A DNA stretch of 64,000 nucleotides from Ottowia thiooxydans DSM 14619 (GCF_000422885.1 NZ_AUGX01000017.1:86833-150832); one strand, 5' to 3'; shown: positions 33,577 to 43,390, counted from the first letter of the stretch. Made by a program: numbers and translations. Notes: generated from the sequence alone by a model not told the origin.

Positions 33577-34431
33577 ATGGAATATTTTGTCTCGCTGCTG
33601 GTGTTGATTGGCCTGTACATCATCCTCAGTTCCAGCTTCAATCTGATCATCGGCTTCGGCGGCTTGGTCAGCATCGCGCATCCGATCTTTTTCGCGCTGG
33701 GCGCCTACACCGTAGGTGTGCTGAGCGTGAAGTTCGGGTTGCATCCTATCCTCTCGATTGCGGCCGGCGGCCTTGTCGCATTGCTGGCCTCGTTCACGCT
33801 TTCGCTGCCTTCCCTTCGCATCTCGGGCGACTACCTTCTTATCACCAGCATCGGCTTTCAGTTGGGGCTGATCGAGATCATCAAGAATCTCGATTTCCTC
33901 GGCGGCGCCAGTGGCCTGAGCGGCATTCCCAACATCGTTGAGAACTACCGCAGCCCGGTGTTCGCAGCAGTAGCCCTTAGCCTGGCCGTCGTCACGGTGC
34001 TGCTGATTCGCGCACTGGTACGCGGACCTTACGGCCGCGCCATCACCGCCATGCGCGACGACGAATTGGCGTTCTCGGCATTGGGCCGCAACGCCATGAA
34101 CATCAAGATGACCATCTTCGCATTGGGCTCGGGCATGGCCGGCGTGGCCGGTGGCATATATGCCTACTACTACCAATACATCACGCCGGACCAATTCCAG
34201 ATACTGCAGTCCGCCATGATCTTGACCATGGTCGTCGTCGGGGGTATGGGATCGGTCTGGGGCCCGGTGGTCGGTGCGGTACTGCTCATCACGCTGCCCG
34301 AAGCCATCACCTTCCTGAATCTGCCCTCAGAAATTATGGGGCCGTTGCAGGGCGTGATCTTCACTCTGCTGGTCATCGTATTCCTGTTCGCACGTCCGCA
34401 GGGCCTGGTGGCCCCAGCCCGTGCACGCTGA
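33577..34431 (+). CDS. livM: LivM-type ABC transporter permease
   Basis: A 284-residue permease with about nine hydrophobic helices and the LivM blocks FNLIIGFGGLVSIAHPIFFA, YGRAITAMRDDELAFSALG and LTMVVVGGMGSVWGPVVGAV. It pairs with the LivH protein encoded just before it. The gene follows livH after 62 bp and precedes livG by 13 bp. Confidence 0.92.
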   Translation: MEYFVSLLVLIGLYIILSSSFNLIIGFGGLVSIAHPIFFALGAYTVGVLSVKFGLHPILSIAAGGLVALLASFTLSLPSLRISGDYLLITSIGFQLGLIEIIKNLDFLGGASGLSGIPNIVENYRSPVFAAVALSLAVVTVLLIRALVRGPYGRAITAMRDDELAFSALGRNAMNIKMTIFALGSGMAGVAGGIYAYYYQYITPDQFQILQSAMILTMVVVGGMGSVWGPVVGAVLLITLPEAITFLNLPSEIMGPLQGVIFTLLVIVFLFARPQGLVAPARAR

Positions 34432-34444
34432 AAGGAACACCGTT

Positions 34445-35206
34445 ATGACAAAAACCGTGCTTTCCCTCAAGAACGTTTGCAAGCGCTTCGGCGGCGTCGT
34501 GGTAGCCGACCACATCGATCTGGACCTGCATGCAGGCGAAATCATGGGTCTGATTGGCCCTAACGGCGCCGGCAAGACGACGCTGTTCAACCTGATCTCC
34601 GGTGTGCTCAAGCCCGATGAAGGCGAGATTGCGCTGCAGGGCCGTGTGCTTCAATCATTGCCCATGTACCAGCGCTCCCGCCTGGGAGTAGCGCGCACCT
34701 GGCAACACATGCGGCTGTTTGGCTCCATGTCGGTGCTGGAGAACATGTTGGTCGGGCCTTCTCACTATCCGGGTGAGTCGCTACTGCGCCTCATCTTCGC
34801 AGGGGCCTCGGTGCGAGAGGCAGAGCGCCAGGCCCGCGAGCACGCCATGTCTATCTTGCGCCGAATGAATATGGAGCAGTTGGCCAACACCAGCGTCAAT
34901 GACATCACCTTCGGCCAGCAGAAACTGATCGGCATGGCGCGCGCCTTGATGAGCAATGGCCCCTGCCTGCTGCTTGACGAACCCATGGGGGGCGTGGAGG
35001 GTAGCGCCTACGAAACCATGCGCGCCATCGTGCGTGAAGAGTCGCAGGCAGGCCGCGCCATCTGTGTCGTTGAGCACAACGTGTCTTTCATTCGCGACCT
35101 TTGCACGAGCGCCGTCTTCATGGTGCAGGGCTGCATCCTGGAGCGTGGCGATGTCTCCACGCTGCTCGAGAGCAAGGCTCTCGCAGAACTCTATTTCGGC
35201 AAGTAA
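34445..35206 (+). CDS. livG: LivG-type ABC transporter ATPase
   Basis: A 253-residue ATPase with Walker A GPNGAGKTT, the LivG-style signature ITFGQQKLIGMARAL and Walker B CLLLDEPMGGV, with the catalytic glutamate present and VEHNVSFIRDL as the H-loop. The start at 34445 has AAAGGAA upstream; an earlier ATG at 34421 lies within livM. It forms the ATPase pair with the LivF protein at 35234. Confidence 0.92.
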   Translation: MTKTVLSLKNVCKRFGGVVVADHIDLDLHAGEIMGLIGPNGAGKTTLFNLISGVLKPDEGEIALQGRVLQSLPMYQRSRLGVARTWQHMRLFGSMSVLENMLVGPSHYPGESLLRLIFAGASVREAERQAREHAMSILRRMNMEQLANTSVNDITFGQQKLIGMARALMSNGPCLLLDEPMGGVEGSAYETMRAIVREESQAGRAICVVEHNVSFIRDLCTSAVFMVQGCILERGDVSTLLESKALAELYFGK

Positions 35207-35233
35207 TCGCCCGACCCGTCCGGAAATCATCCC

Positions 35234-35917
35234 ATGCTGCAACTACAAGGCATCAACGCCCACTACGGGAAGCTGCACGTCCTGCACGACTTCTCGCTCA
35301 CCGTCAACGACGGCGAACGCATAGGCATCTTCGGCCACAACGGCGCTGGCAAGACCACGCTGCTGCGTGCCTGTGTCGGCGACCTCGACGAATGCACAGG
35401 CAACATCAGCTACCGCAGCCAGAAAATTGCCACCGGCGAAGTTCATCGCAACGTTGGCTACGGCATGGGCTTCGTGCCCCAGGGCCACAACGTTTTCCGT
35501 GAACTGAGCGTCGCCCGGAACCTGCAGATCGCCGGCCTGCGCAACGGCCAGGGCGGGTTGGGTCAGGTGCAAGAGTTGTTTCCTCTACTGCGTGAGCGTC
35601 ACGACCAGATCGCCGGCTCGCTCAGCGGCGGCCAGCAGCAAATGTTGGCACTGGGCATGGCGCTGATGACGCGCCCGTCCATCCTTCTTCTGGACGAGCC
35701 CACCATTGGGCTGGCTCCGGTCATCGTGCGCGATGTCCTGCGCAGCGTGACAGAAATCAACCGAAGCCAAGGCACGACCATTGTCATCGTCGAGCAGAAC
35801 GTGCAGGCTACGCTGGAAAACGTCGACCGCGCGGTGGTCATCAAGTCAGGCCGCATGATCTTCGACGGTCCCAGCGAAAAACTGTTGCAGGAGGAGAGCC
35901 TGTGGCACCTATTCTGA
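35234..35917 (+). CDS. livF: LivF-type ABC transporter ATPase
   Basis: A 227-residue ATPase with Walker A GHNGAGKTT, signature SLSGGQQQMLALGMAL and Walker B LLLDEPTIGLAP, followed by IVEQNVQATLENVDRAVVI, the usual LivF end region. It completes a full five-part importer. Its last 16 bp overlap the start of the first MmgE/PrpD gene, so import and catabolism are translationally linked. Confidence 0.92.
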   Translation: MLQLQGINAHYGKLHVLHDFSLTVNDGERIGIFGHNGAGKTTLLRACVGDLDECTGNISYRSQKIATGEVHRNVGYGMGFVPQGHNVFRELSVARNLQIAGLRNGQGGLGQVQELFPLLRERHDQIAGSLSGGQQQMLALGMALMTRPSILLLDEPTIGLAPVIVRDVLRSVTEINRSQGTTIVIVEQNVQATLENVDRAVVIKSGRMIFDGPSEKLLQEESLWHLF

Positions 35918-37323
35918 CGAACGAGGCGTCCGATGCTGCCCACGCCTTACGGGTCTACCTGCAGTGGGCTTGCGCACAGGAGTGGGCCGACATATCCCCG
36001 CCCGCCCGCCAACGCGCAGTGCGCGTTCTTGGTGATGACGTCAGTGCAGCGCTAAGTGCATTGCATCAACCCGAGGTCGCACTTGCCCATTCGCGCCTGA
36101 CAGATCGCGCTGATGGCCGGGGGCAGGCGAGTCTTCTGGCCGCCGGCCTGCCGGCCCTGAGCTTGCAAGAGGCCGCATTGGGTAATGGCTTGGCAATGGG
36201 TTGGAATGAACTCGACGAGGGGTACCGCCACGCGGTGTGCCATGCCGGGCTCTACATATTGCCCGCGCTGCTCGCTGTGGCGCAAGTCGAGAAGGCCACG
36301 ATGGCCGACACACTGCGTGCGCTGGTGCTCGGCTACGAGACCGTTACTCGCATCGCACGCACATGGAAGCATGCGGCTATGGTGATCCATCCGCACGCGT
36401 TGCTGGCGCCAGTGGGTGCGGCAGCAGGCGTTGGCTTCCTGAGGCGGCTATCGCCCGAGGTCATGGAACAAGCCATCGCCACAGCCGCCACGATGGGCAT
36501 GGTCGGGCCGTACAACCAGGCGCTGCAGGGCGTCCTCTCGCGCAACACCTGGGCACCGCAAGGTGCGGTCAGCGGCTTACAGGCGCTTGAGTGGGCAGTC
36601 TGCGGATTCGGCGGCGAGGGCAGTAGCTTGCACGCGGTGTATGTCGCAGCCTTGGGTTGGAAGCAGGAGCTTTCCTTCCTCTCGATCGACGCCACCAAGC
36701 CATGGGCCATCGAGAGTGGCTACCTCAAACGCAACGCATGCTGTCAGTACGCGCATTCCACCATCGAAGCGGTGCAGTCAATCCTGGTCAGTCAGCCGCA
36801 ATTGCTCGGTGGGCAACAAGTCACGGCCATCGAAGTCGAGGTACATTCGCTGGGCTTTGCCTTGGACAACTGCACGCCCTCAACCACCCTGGGCGCCAAG
36901 TTCTCTACGCCGCACGCAGTCGCTGCGGCATTGGTACATGGCCATGGCGAGGCCAGCGCCTTCGACGCGACATCACTGACCGACGTACGCGTCGCTCGCC
37001 TACGTCAGCTTGTCACGCTACGGCCCTTCGAAGGTGTACGCGAATGGCCGCACGATCGCCCGGCACGCGTAAGCCTTACCACTACAGAAGGCGAGCGTTT
37101 CACCGCCGAATGCTGGAGCGCACAAGGCGGCCCTGACCGCCCTTTCGACGACGAAACACTCTGGCACAAGATCGGTGCGCTGAGCCAATCCGCTGCGCCA
37201 GGATGGCTGGAGGTCGTGCGCCAACTAGATGCTCTCGCCGTGCAGTCTGCCTCAGGGCTCAACGGCGAATTCAAACAATCCTGGTCGACCTGGCTGCATC
37301 GCGGCTTTGCGGTCGTCGCCTGA
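35902..37323 (+). CDS. MmgE/PrpD family protein (first of three)
   Basis: A 473-residue protein of the MmgE/PrpD family, which includes 2-methylcitrate dehydratase, cis-aconitate decarboxylase and iminodisuccinate epimerase. Recognisable blocks are GLAMGWNELDEGYRHAVCHA, the VIHPHALLAPVGAAAGVGFL region and YLKRNACCQYAHSTIEAVQS, the equivalents of the family's substrate-binding histidines and lysine. The start is GTG at 35902 with GGAG upstream, overlapping livF by 16 bp. The reaction is expected on a di- or tricarboxylic acid. It is only moderately similar to the other two MmgE/PrpD proteins in this block, so the three are unlikely to be simple copies. Confidence 0.88.
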   Translation: MAPILTNEASDAAHALRVYLQWACAQEWADISPPARQRAVRVLGDDVSAALSALHQPEVALAHSRLTDRADGRGQASLLAAGLPALSLQEAALGNGLAMGWNELDEGYRHAVCHAGLYILPALLAVAQVEKATMADTLRALVLGYETVTRIARTWKHAAMVIHPHALLAPVGAAAGVGFLRRLSPEVMEQAIATAATMGMVGPYNQALQGVLSRNTWAPQGAVSGLQALEWAVCGFGGEGSSLHAVYVAALGWKQELSFLSIDATKPWAIESGYLKRNACCQYAHSTIEAVQSILVSQPQLLGGQQVTAIEVEVHSLGFALDNCTPSTTLGAKFSTPHAVAAALVHGHGEASAFDATSLTDVRVARLRQLVTLRPFEGVREWPHDRPARVSLTTTEGERFTAECWSAQGGPDRPFDDETLWHKIGALSQSAAPGWLEVVRQLDALAVQSASGLNGEFKQSWSTWLHRGFAVVA

Positions 37324-37345
37324 ACCAATAGAAGAGACCTCGAAT

Positions 37346-38740
37346 ATGCACACTTCAGTCGAAACCGTCGGCGCAAGCACCTCATGGGACCTCGAAGTGG
37401 ACGTCCTCATCATAGGCGCAGGCGCCTGTGGCATGGCCGCAGCCATTGCCGCGCACGACGCGGGTGCTCAGGTTGCCATTGTCGAAAAGCTCGACCGCCC
37501 AGGTGGAAATTCATCGCTCAGCACCGGCTCGGTACCAGGTGCCAACAGCCGCTTCCAGCGCGAAGCCGGCATCGTCGACTCGGTCGAGACCATGATCGCT
37601 GACCTGCAACGCATAGGTGCAGATAGCGAGCTGCCCGCACTGACACACCGGATGGCCGCCATTTCAGCAGAGCTGTGCGAATGGCTGGTCGACCACGTCG
37701 GCGCGCGGATGGCGCTTATCACCGACTACTGCCATGTAGGCCATACGATACCGCGCCTGCATGCACCGGTCTCGCGCCGCGGCCAGGACTTGGTTGACGA
37801 TCTTCTAGCCGCTGTGGCTCAACGCGACATTCCGCTGGCCACCAACAACCCAGTGCAGACTCTCTACCGCAACGCCGAAGGCGCTGTGGTGGGTGCGGGG
37901 GTAGGCGGCTCAGGTGTCGAATCATCGCGCATTGGCGCGCGCAACGTCATCCTCGCCTCCAACGGGTTCGCCGGAAACCGCGAACTGGTAGCGCGATATT
38001 GCGACGAGATAGCCGGTGCCGAATATTTCGGAGCTTTAGGCAGCCAAGGCGAAGCCGTACTATGGGCCGAACAGCTCAATGCCCGGCTGGCCAATATGCG
38101 GGCCTATCAGGGCTATGCGGCCGTGGCCTACCCACACGGTTCACTCCTATCGTGGACCACGATTGAAAAAGGTGGCGTGCTCGTCAATGCCAGTGGCCAG
38201 CGCTTCGGCAATGAAGATCTCGGCTACTCGGCCTATGCGCGCCATGTGTTGGCACAAGACACCAATGTCTATGCTGTCTTTGACGAACGCATCAAGGACC
38301 TGGCCTCCAAGGAGGACGAATTCCGTGAGCTGATCAACTACGGCGGTCTCAAGCATGCAGACAGCGCTGAAGAGCTCGCCACTTTCTTCAAGCTTCCACC
38401 CGAATCCCTCGCGCAGTCGATCGCCCAATTCAATGAAGCAGCAGCCGGACGTGCCACCGATGCCCACGGTCGTTCTCGCTTCGGTATGGCGCCGCTTACG
38501 GGTCGTCTGTGGATCTGTCGCGTCACACCAGGCCTCTTTCATACGCAGGGTGGACTGGCGGTAGATCACGATGGCCGCGTGCTGGACCTCCATGGCGCCG
38601 TCATTCCTGGCCTTTTTGCCGGTGGTGGTGCGGCGGCGGGCATCAGCGGCGGCGCAGGGGCCGGCGGTTACGCATCGGGCAACGGCTTGCTCACAGCCAT
38701 CGGTCTGGGCTACATCGCTGGTCGCGCTGCGGCGGTCTGA
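37346..38740 (+). CDS. FAD-dependent oxidoreductase (fumarate reductase/flavocytochrome c-like)
   Basis: A 464-residue flavoprotein. The N-terminal FAD-binding motif is DVLIIGAGACGMAAAIAAHD, followed by the dinucleotide-binding end VAIVEKLDRPGGNSSLSTGS. The C-terminal part has GLFHTQGGLAVDHDGRVLD and GAAAGISGGAGAGGYASGNG, typical of the fumarate reductase/succinate dehydrogenase flavoprotein family and relatives such as tricarballylate and ketosteroid dehydrogenases. It probably oxidises or reduces a C-C bond next to a carboxylate. The ATG at 37346 is chosen because it gives the normal short lead before the FAD motif. It lies between two MmgE/PrpD genes. Confidence 0.9.
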   Translation: MHTSVETVGASTSWDLEVDVLIIGAGACGMAAAIAAHDAGAQVAIVEKLDRPGGNSSLSTGSVPGANSRFQREAGIVDSVETMIADLQRIGADSELPALTHRMAAISAELCEWLVDHVGARMALITDYCHVGHTIPRLHAPVSRRGQDLVDDLLAAVAQRDIPLATNNPVQTLYRNAEGAVVGAGVGGSGVESSRIGARNVILASNGFAGNRELVARYCDEIAGAEYFGALGSQGEAVLWAEQLNARLANMRAYQGYAAVAYPHGSLLSWTTIEKGGVLVNASGQRFGNEDLGYSAYARHVLAQDTNVYAVFDERIKDLASKEDEFRELINYGGLKHADSAEELATFFKLPPESLAQSIAQFNEAAAGRATDAHGRSRFGMAPLTGRLWICRVTPGLFHTQGGLAVDHDGRVLDLHGAVIPGLFAGGGAAAGISGGAGAGGYASGNGLLTAIGLGYIAGRAAAV

Positions 38741-38753
38741 AGGAAGTCTCCTT

Positions 38754-40142
38754 ATGCCGGGCTCCACTGCACCATCTTCTTCACGCGTACTGGCCCGGTT
38801 TGCACACGGCTTGGCGTTAGCCGATGTGCCGGCTGAAGTTCAGCATCTCGCTCGCCTGCATCTGGCTGATGCCATCGGCGTGGGCCTGGGCGCGGCCGCT
38901 GTGCCACGACATCGCCGCTGGCTTGAGACCGTGCTGGCCGAAGGTGCGGCCACGGGCTCAGCGACCGCACTCGGCTTCGATGTCGGTGTTCCCGCCACGC
39001 TGGCCGCGATGATGAACGGCACAGGCATGCACTCCCTGGAGTTCGACGACACCCACATGGCCTCTATCGTGCATGGCAGCGCGGTTATCGTCCCAGCCGC
39101 GCTGGCGTCGGTCGAGGTTCGCGGCGCATCGCTCGACGAGCTCGTGCGCCTGGTCGTCATCGGGTGGGAAGCCTTGGTGCGTATCGGCGAGGCCAGCCCG
39201 GGCGGCTTCCAGCGTCGAGGGTTTCAGGTCACCTCGGTTGCAGGCGTGGTCGTCGCTGCGATGATTGCCTGCGTGGCGCGTGGTGCGTCCGTTGAGGAGA
39301 CTGTAGCCGCCATGGGCATTGCCGGAAGTCAGGCTGGCGGCATTTTCGAGTTTCTGACCAACGGCTCCAATGTCAAGGCTCTACACCCGGGCTGGGCCGC
39401 CCATGCGGGCCTGTGGGCCGCTACCTGCGCCGCCGGTGGCATGACCGGGCCAGAAACTGTTCTCGAAGGCCGCTTTGGCCTCTACAACACCTATGCCGAC
39501 GACGCCCAGGGTGGAGAGCGTCTGGCTGGTTATCTGCAGGACCTCGGTCGCGCCTGGCGCTTGTCGGATGCCGCCTTCAAGTTCTATCCCTGCTGCCACT
39601 ATATCCACCCCTACCTCGAAATCGCACACGGGCTGCGCGAACAAATTCATTCACCAGACACCATTACGTCAGTGCATTGCCGCGTAGCGCCCGGCGCTGC
39701 CACAGTGATTTGTGAGCCGTGGTCAGCCAAGCAAACGGTGCGCACTGGCAATGAGGCCAAGTACAGCCTGCCGTATTGCATGGCGCGTATCCTGCTCGGG
39801 CGAGCGGTTGACATCCCGGCCATGACAGGGGACGACGTTGACGCAGAGGCCGTGGCGCTGTCGCAGCGTATCCATTGGAGTCCGTGGGACGACAGCGGCT
39901 TTCCCCAGCGCTTCGGAGCCGATGTGCAAGTCATTTTGGCAGACGGCCGCGAGCTGACCCAGCGCATTGACCAGGTTCAGGGCAGCGCGCAGCGCCCGGC
40001 TGGAGATACCGCTGTACAAGCCAAGTTCATGGCCAATGCCAGTGCCACGTTAGGCAAAGCCGCCAGCGTGCGCGCCTGGGACACCATAGTGCGGGCAGGC
40101 ACGCTGGATACCTTGCAGAAGGCGCTGCGGAGCAGGGCCTGA
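38754..40142 (+). CDS. MmgE/PrpD family protein (second of three)
   Basis: A 462-residue MmgE/PrpD-fold protein with HLADAIGVGLGAAAVPRHRR, the FDDTHMASIVHGSAVIVPA block, which has the conserved DDTH-type signature of the family, and FKFYPCCHYIHPYLEIAHGL. It starts at 38754 with AAGGAAG upstream; a long in-frame extension to the left lies in the preceding gene. Of the three family members this has the clearest DDT-H and C-C-H substrate-site motifs. The likely role is dehydration, isomerisation or decarboxylation of a branched dicarboxylic acid. Confidence 0.9.
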   Translation: MPGSTAPSSSRVLARFAHGLALADVPAEVQHLARLHLADAIGVGLGAAAVPRHRRWLETVLAEGAATGSATALGFDVGVPATLAAMMNGTGMHSLEFDDTHMASIVHGSAVIVPAALASVEVRGASLDELVRLVVIGWEALVRIGEASPGGFQRRGFQVTSVAGVVVAAMIACVARGASVEETVAAMGIAGSQAGGIFEFLTNGSNVKALHPGWAAHAGLWAATCAAGGMTGPETVLEGRFGLYNTYADDAQGGERLAGYLQDLGRAWRLSDAAFKFYPCCHYIHPYLEIAHGLREQIHSPDTITSVHCRVAPGAATVICEPWSAKQTVRTGNEAKYSLPYCMARILLGRAVDIPAMTGDDVDAEAVALSQRIHWSPWDDSGFPQRFGADVQVILADGRELTQRIDQVQGSAQRPAGDTAVQAKFMANASATLGKAASVRAWDTIVRAGTLDTLQKALRSRA

Positions 40143-40147
40143 GGACC

Positions 40148-41230
40148 ATGAACGCTTCGGACCAAATTACGACAGCGAACGCGGGGCGTGTGCCCCTCGA
40201 TCTGGTCACCGGCTTTCTGGGAAGTGGCAAGACCACGCTGATCAACGCCGTTCTACGGGACCCGGCGTTCGCCGGCACCCTGGTCATCGTGAACGAGTTC
40301 GGTGAAGTAGGCCTTGACCATCTGCTGGTCTCCAGCGCCGATGACCAGGTCGTGCTGCTCGACTCCGGCTGCCTGTGCTGCGCATCCTCCGGTTCACTGC
40401 GTGACACCCTTATCGATGTGTTTGCGCGCCGCAGCGGCGGCAGTGTGCCTGCATTCGACCGCATCATCGTCGAGACCAGCGGCCTGGCCAACCCCGCTCC
40501 GCTGGTGGCTTCGCTGCTGGGAGACTCGGCCCTCGCGCCTCGCTGCAGCCTTGCACAGGTCCTCACGCTGGTAGATGCGGGTAATGGCCTACAGACATTG
40601 GATCGTTACGACGAGGCTTGCCGTCAGGTCGCATTTGCCGACCGTCTTCTGATCAGCAAGCCCGACACCGCCACCAATGAATCTCTAGCGCAACTGCGCG
40701 AGCGCCTCACGGCCATGAACAACCATGCTCTGCCAGGCCAGTGGCAGCGCAACGACCCACCCGCGCCTCATTTCACCGCCCTGCCGCAGGGCTTGCGCAG
40801 TGGCGCCAGCACGCCGGTTTCGGCCTGGATGCGCGGCCCGTTGCGGCCGCAGTATGCGCCCGACGATGGCATAACTTCGACGGAGCGGCAGGCCGACCAC
40901 CACGGCGAGGCCTTCCGCCAAATCACAACCCATGTCATTGCCGTGCCAGATACGCTCGACTGGCCCACCTACGCCGACTGGACTCACCAGCTCACGGCTC
41001 GCCTGGGAAAACGCCTGTTGCGCTGCAAGGGTTTGCTGCGCATTGGAGACAACCCATCGCAGGCCGACACGCCCTGGATTGTGCAGGGCGTGCAGGGCTA
41101 TTTCGCCCCCCCTGAACGTCTGACTGAATGGCCCACGGCCTCATCACGACAAACCTTCCTGGTGTGCATCGGGGAGTCGCTGCAACGCGCCGAGCTCGAC
41201 GCGATCCTCGAGTGCTCACCCATTTTCTGA
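40148..41230 (+). CDS. CobW/G3E-family GTPase, putative metallochaperone
   Basis: A 360-residue GTPase of the G3E/CobW group. It has Walker A TGFLGSGKTT, switch-region EFGEVGLDH, the metal-binding CxCC motif in DSGCLCCASSG, and IIVETSGLANPAPLV. The base-recognition motif reads SKPD instead of NKxD. A C-terminal CobW_C domain ends GESLQRAELDAILE. Members hydrolyse GTP while delivering Zn, Co, Ni or Fe to client enzymes. It lies 5 bp after a MmgE/PrpD gene and 18 bp before a metal-dependent amidohydrolase gene, which is the obvious candidate client. Confidence 0.9.
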   Translation: MNASDQITTANAGRVPLDLVTGFLGSGKTTLINAVLRDPAFAGTLVIVNEFGEVGLDHLLVSSADDQVVLLDSGCLCCASSGSLRDTLIDVFARRSGGSVPAFDRIIVETSGLANPAPLVASLLGDSALAPRCSLAQVLTLVDAGNGLQTLDRYDEACRQVAFADRLLISKPDTATNESLAQLRERLTAMNNHALPGQWQRNDPPAPHFTALPQGLRSGASTPVSAWMRGPLRPQYAPDDGITSTERQADHHGEAFRQITTHVIAVPDTLDWPTYADWTHQLTARLGKRLLRCKGLLRIGDNPSQADTPWIVQGVQGYFAPPERLTEWPTASSRQTFLVCIGESLQRAELDAILECSPIF

Positions 41231-41248
41231 AAGCAAAGGATTAACTCT

Positions 41249-42637
41249 ATGCCTAACCGTTTCATCCTCCGCGGCGGCACCGTCGTCAGTGCCGACAGTG
41301 ATCCCGCACCACTGGACATCCTGGTTGAGGCCGGCAAAATCGCAGCCCTACTGGCACCCGGAACGCCAGTGGCCGCCGATGTGTCCGAGCGGCGCATAGA
41401 TGGCCTTCATGCCTTTCCAGGCCTCATTGAGGCGCACATGCACTTTGGTTTCGGCGAGAAGATCACGGAGTACGAAACCGAAACCGCCCACGCGGCGATC
41501 GGTGGTTTCACCACGGTGCTGGGCTACTTTCTCAACAACGAAGCTTATGGAGATGTCTACCGCCGAGAGCAAGATTACGCCCGTCCGCGTGCGCACATCG
41601 ACTACGGATTTCACTTTAGTACCGCGTCTGAGTTACACGTGAAAGAGCTGGCCAGCTACGTCAAGGACTACGGCGTCACCTCGTTCAAGTACTTCATGAA
41701 CTTCAAGGGTGAAGAGGGCCGCTACCTCGGTCTGGACGGCACTGACGACGGCTATTTTTACGCCCTGCTGCAGCAGGCCGCAGGCATCGGCGGCGTCACG
41801 GTGGTCTGCCATACCGAGAACATCGAGATCGTCAACCGCCTTCGCAACGCGCAACTCAACATTGGCCTTGATAACCTGCAGCAGTGGGAAGCGATCAAGC
41901 CGCCCATTACCGAAGCAGAGGCCGCCATCAAGGCGATGCTTTTCGCCGAGACGGTGGGCGCCACGATCTACATCCCGCACATGAGCTCCAAAATGGGTTT
42001 GGACGAGGTACGCCGCTGGCGAGGCCGCTACGACAAAGTTTTTGTCGAAACCTGCCCTCACTATCTCACGCACACCAGCGACATGGATCTGGGAGGTATG
42101 GGCAAAGCCAATCCTCCGTTCCGTAGCCGAGCCGAGCAAGATGCCTTGTGGGAAGGCCTCTTCGACGGCACGATCGATGTCGTCGCCTCAGACCATTGCC
42201 CCCGGAAACGCGTCACGAAAGACAAATCTCTCTGGCTGGCATCTCAAGGTTTTCCGGGTACCGCGACCATTCTTCCCGTATTGCTCCATGAGGGCTTTCA
42301 TCAACGCGGGCTTTCACTGCAACGCATTTGCCAATTGGTGGCATCCAACCCCGCTCGGATTTTTGGCATAGACGACCGAAAAGGCCATCTCGCCGTTGGA
42401 ATGGATGCCGACATCACCTTGGTGGATCTCAATCAGGAACGCACGGTGCGGCATGAAGACCTTCTCTCCTATTCTGACTACAGCATCTATGACAGCTGGA
42501 CCTTCAAAGGCTGGCCAGTGGAGACCATCTTGCGCGGCAAGACCGTCATGCAGGCCGGCAAACTGACCGGTCAACCAGGAGAGGGCCGTTATCTATTTCG
42601 TCGCAACGACGGTACGGTCGATCTGCAGTCCGCCTGA
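41249..42637 (+). CDS. Dihydroorotase/dihydropyrimidinase-like amidohydrolase
   Basis: A 462-residue cyclic-amidohydrolase-fold enzyme. The metal-binding set is visible: HMHF in the first strand (about residue 62), the carbamylatable lysine in SFKYFMNFKG near 150, CHTEN near 190, PHMSS near 245 and the catalytic aspartate in ASDHCP near 315. These are the motifs of hydantoinases, dihydropyrimidinases and dihydroorotases, which open cyclic amides, imides or ureides. The family usually prefers five- or six-membered rings. It follows the CobW GTPase and precedes a cysteine hydrolase that could act on the ring-opened amide. The substrate is unknown. Confidence 0.9.
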   Translation: MPNRFILRGGTVVSADSDPAPLDILVEAGKIAALLAPGTPVAADVSERRIDGLHAFPGLIEAHMHFGFGEKITEYETETAHAAIGGFTTVLGYFLNNEAYGDVYRREQDYARPRAHIDYGFHFSTASELHVKELASYVKDYGVTSFKYFMNFKGEEGRYLGLDGTDDGYFYALLQQAAGIGGVTVVCHTENIEIVNRLRNAQLNIGLDNLQQWEAIKPPITEAEAAIKAMLFAETVGATIYIPHMSSKMGLDEVRRWRGRYDKVFVETCPHYLTHTSDMDLGGMGKANPPFRSRAEQDALWEGLFDGTIDVVASDHCPRKRVTKDKSLWLASQGFPGTATILPVLLHEGFHQRGLSLQRICQLVASNPARIFGIDDRKGHLAVGMDADITLVDLNQERTVRHEDLLSYSDYSIYDSWTFKGWPVETILRGKTVMQAGKLTGQPGEGRYLFRRNDGTVDLQSA

Positions 42638-42694
42638 CCTCATGAAGAAACAACCTATCAAAAGCCAAGAGCTATTATTTCAAGGAGAAGCCCA

Positions 42695-43372
42695 ATGAAC
42701 ATCTGGGACGACGTTATCAGCGCCGAAGAACAGAAAGCCTACGCCGCTGCGGGATTTGGCCGGCCTAGCGGCCTCGGTCAACGACCAGCCCTGTTGATCA
42801 TCGACGTGCAATACCGTACCGTGGGCACGGAACGCAAGCCGTTCGATGAGGCGATCAAGGAGTTCCCCACTTCGTGCGGATCCGTGGCGTGGGATGCGGT
42901 CGAAGCGATGGTCCCGCTAGTGCAGCTTTTCCGCGCGCGCGGTTGGCCTGTGATGTACCCGCACGTGGCGCCAAAAATCGCCAACGAAGGCGGACGCTTG
43001 GCCGAGAAAGTGCCAGCCATCATGAATGTGGCGGCCAAGGGGTACGAGTTTCCTGAAGCGATCGCGCCGCAACCTGGCGACGTCATGCTCCCCAAGAAGC
43101 ATCCCAGCGCCTTCTTCGGCACGGCTTTGTGCAGCCATCTGATAGACCATCAAGTCGATACCGTCATCGTCATAGGCTGCAGTACCAGCGGTTGCGTGCG
43201 CGGCACCGCAGTCGATGCGTTTTCGCTCAATTTCAAAGTAGCCATTCCTCAGGAGTGCGTGTATGACCGCAGCATCACCTCGCACAAGGTAAATCTTTTT
43301 GATCTGGGCCAGAAGTACGCGGACGTTTCCCCAGTGGCCGAACTGATGTCCAAACTCCAGGCCATTTCCTGA
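42695..43372 (+). CDS. Isochorismatase-like cysteine hydrolase (amidase)
   Basis: A 225-residue cysteine hydrolase with the Asp-Lys-Cys triad of the isochorismatase-like amidase group: ALLIIDVQ (Asp), PKKHPSAFFGT (Lys) and IGCSTSGCVRGTAVDAF (Cys). N-carbamoylsarcosine amidohydrolase, maleamate amidohydrolase and ureidoacrylate hydrolase share this layout. It probably removes ammonia from a linear amide or carbamoyl compound made by the amidohydrolase encoded just upstream. It is the last gene of the 11-gene operon, followed by an intrinsic terminator. Confidence 0.9.
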   Translation: MNIWDDVISAEEQKAYAAAGFGRPSGLGQRPALLIIDVQYRTVGTERKPFDEAIKEFPTSCGSVAWDAVEAMVPLVQLFRARGWPVMYPHVAPKIANEGGRLAEKVPAIMNVAAKGYEFPEAIAPQPGDVMLPKKHPSAFFGTALCSHLIDHQVDTVIVIGCSTSGCVRGTAVDAFSLNFKVAIPQECVYDRSITSHKVNLFDLGQKYADVSPVAELMSKLQAIS

Positions 43373-43390
43373 CGATAAAAGGCCCCCACA

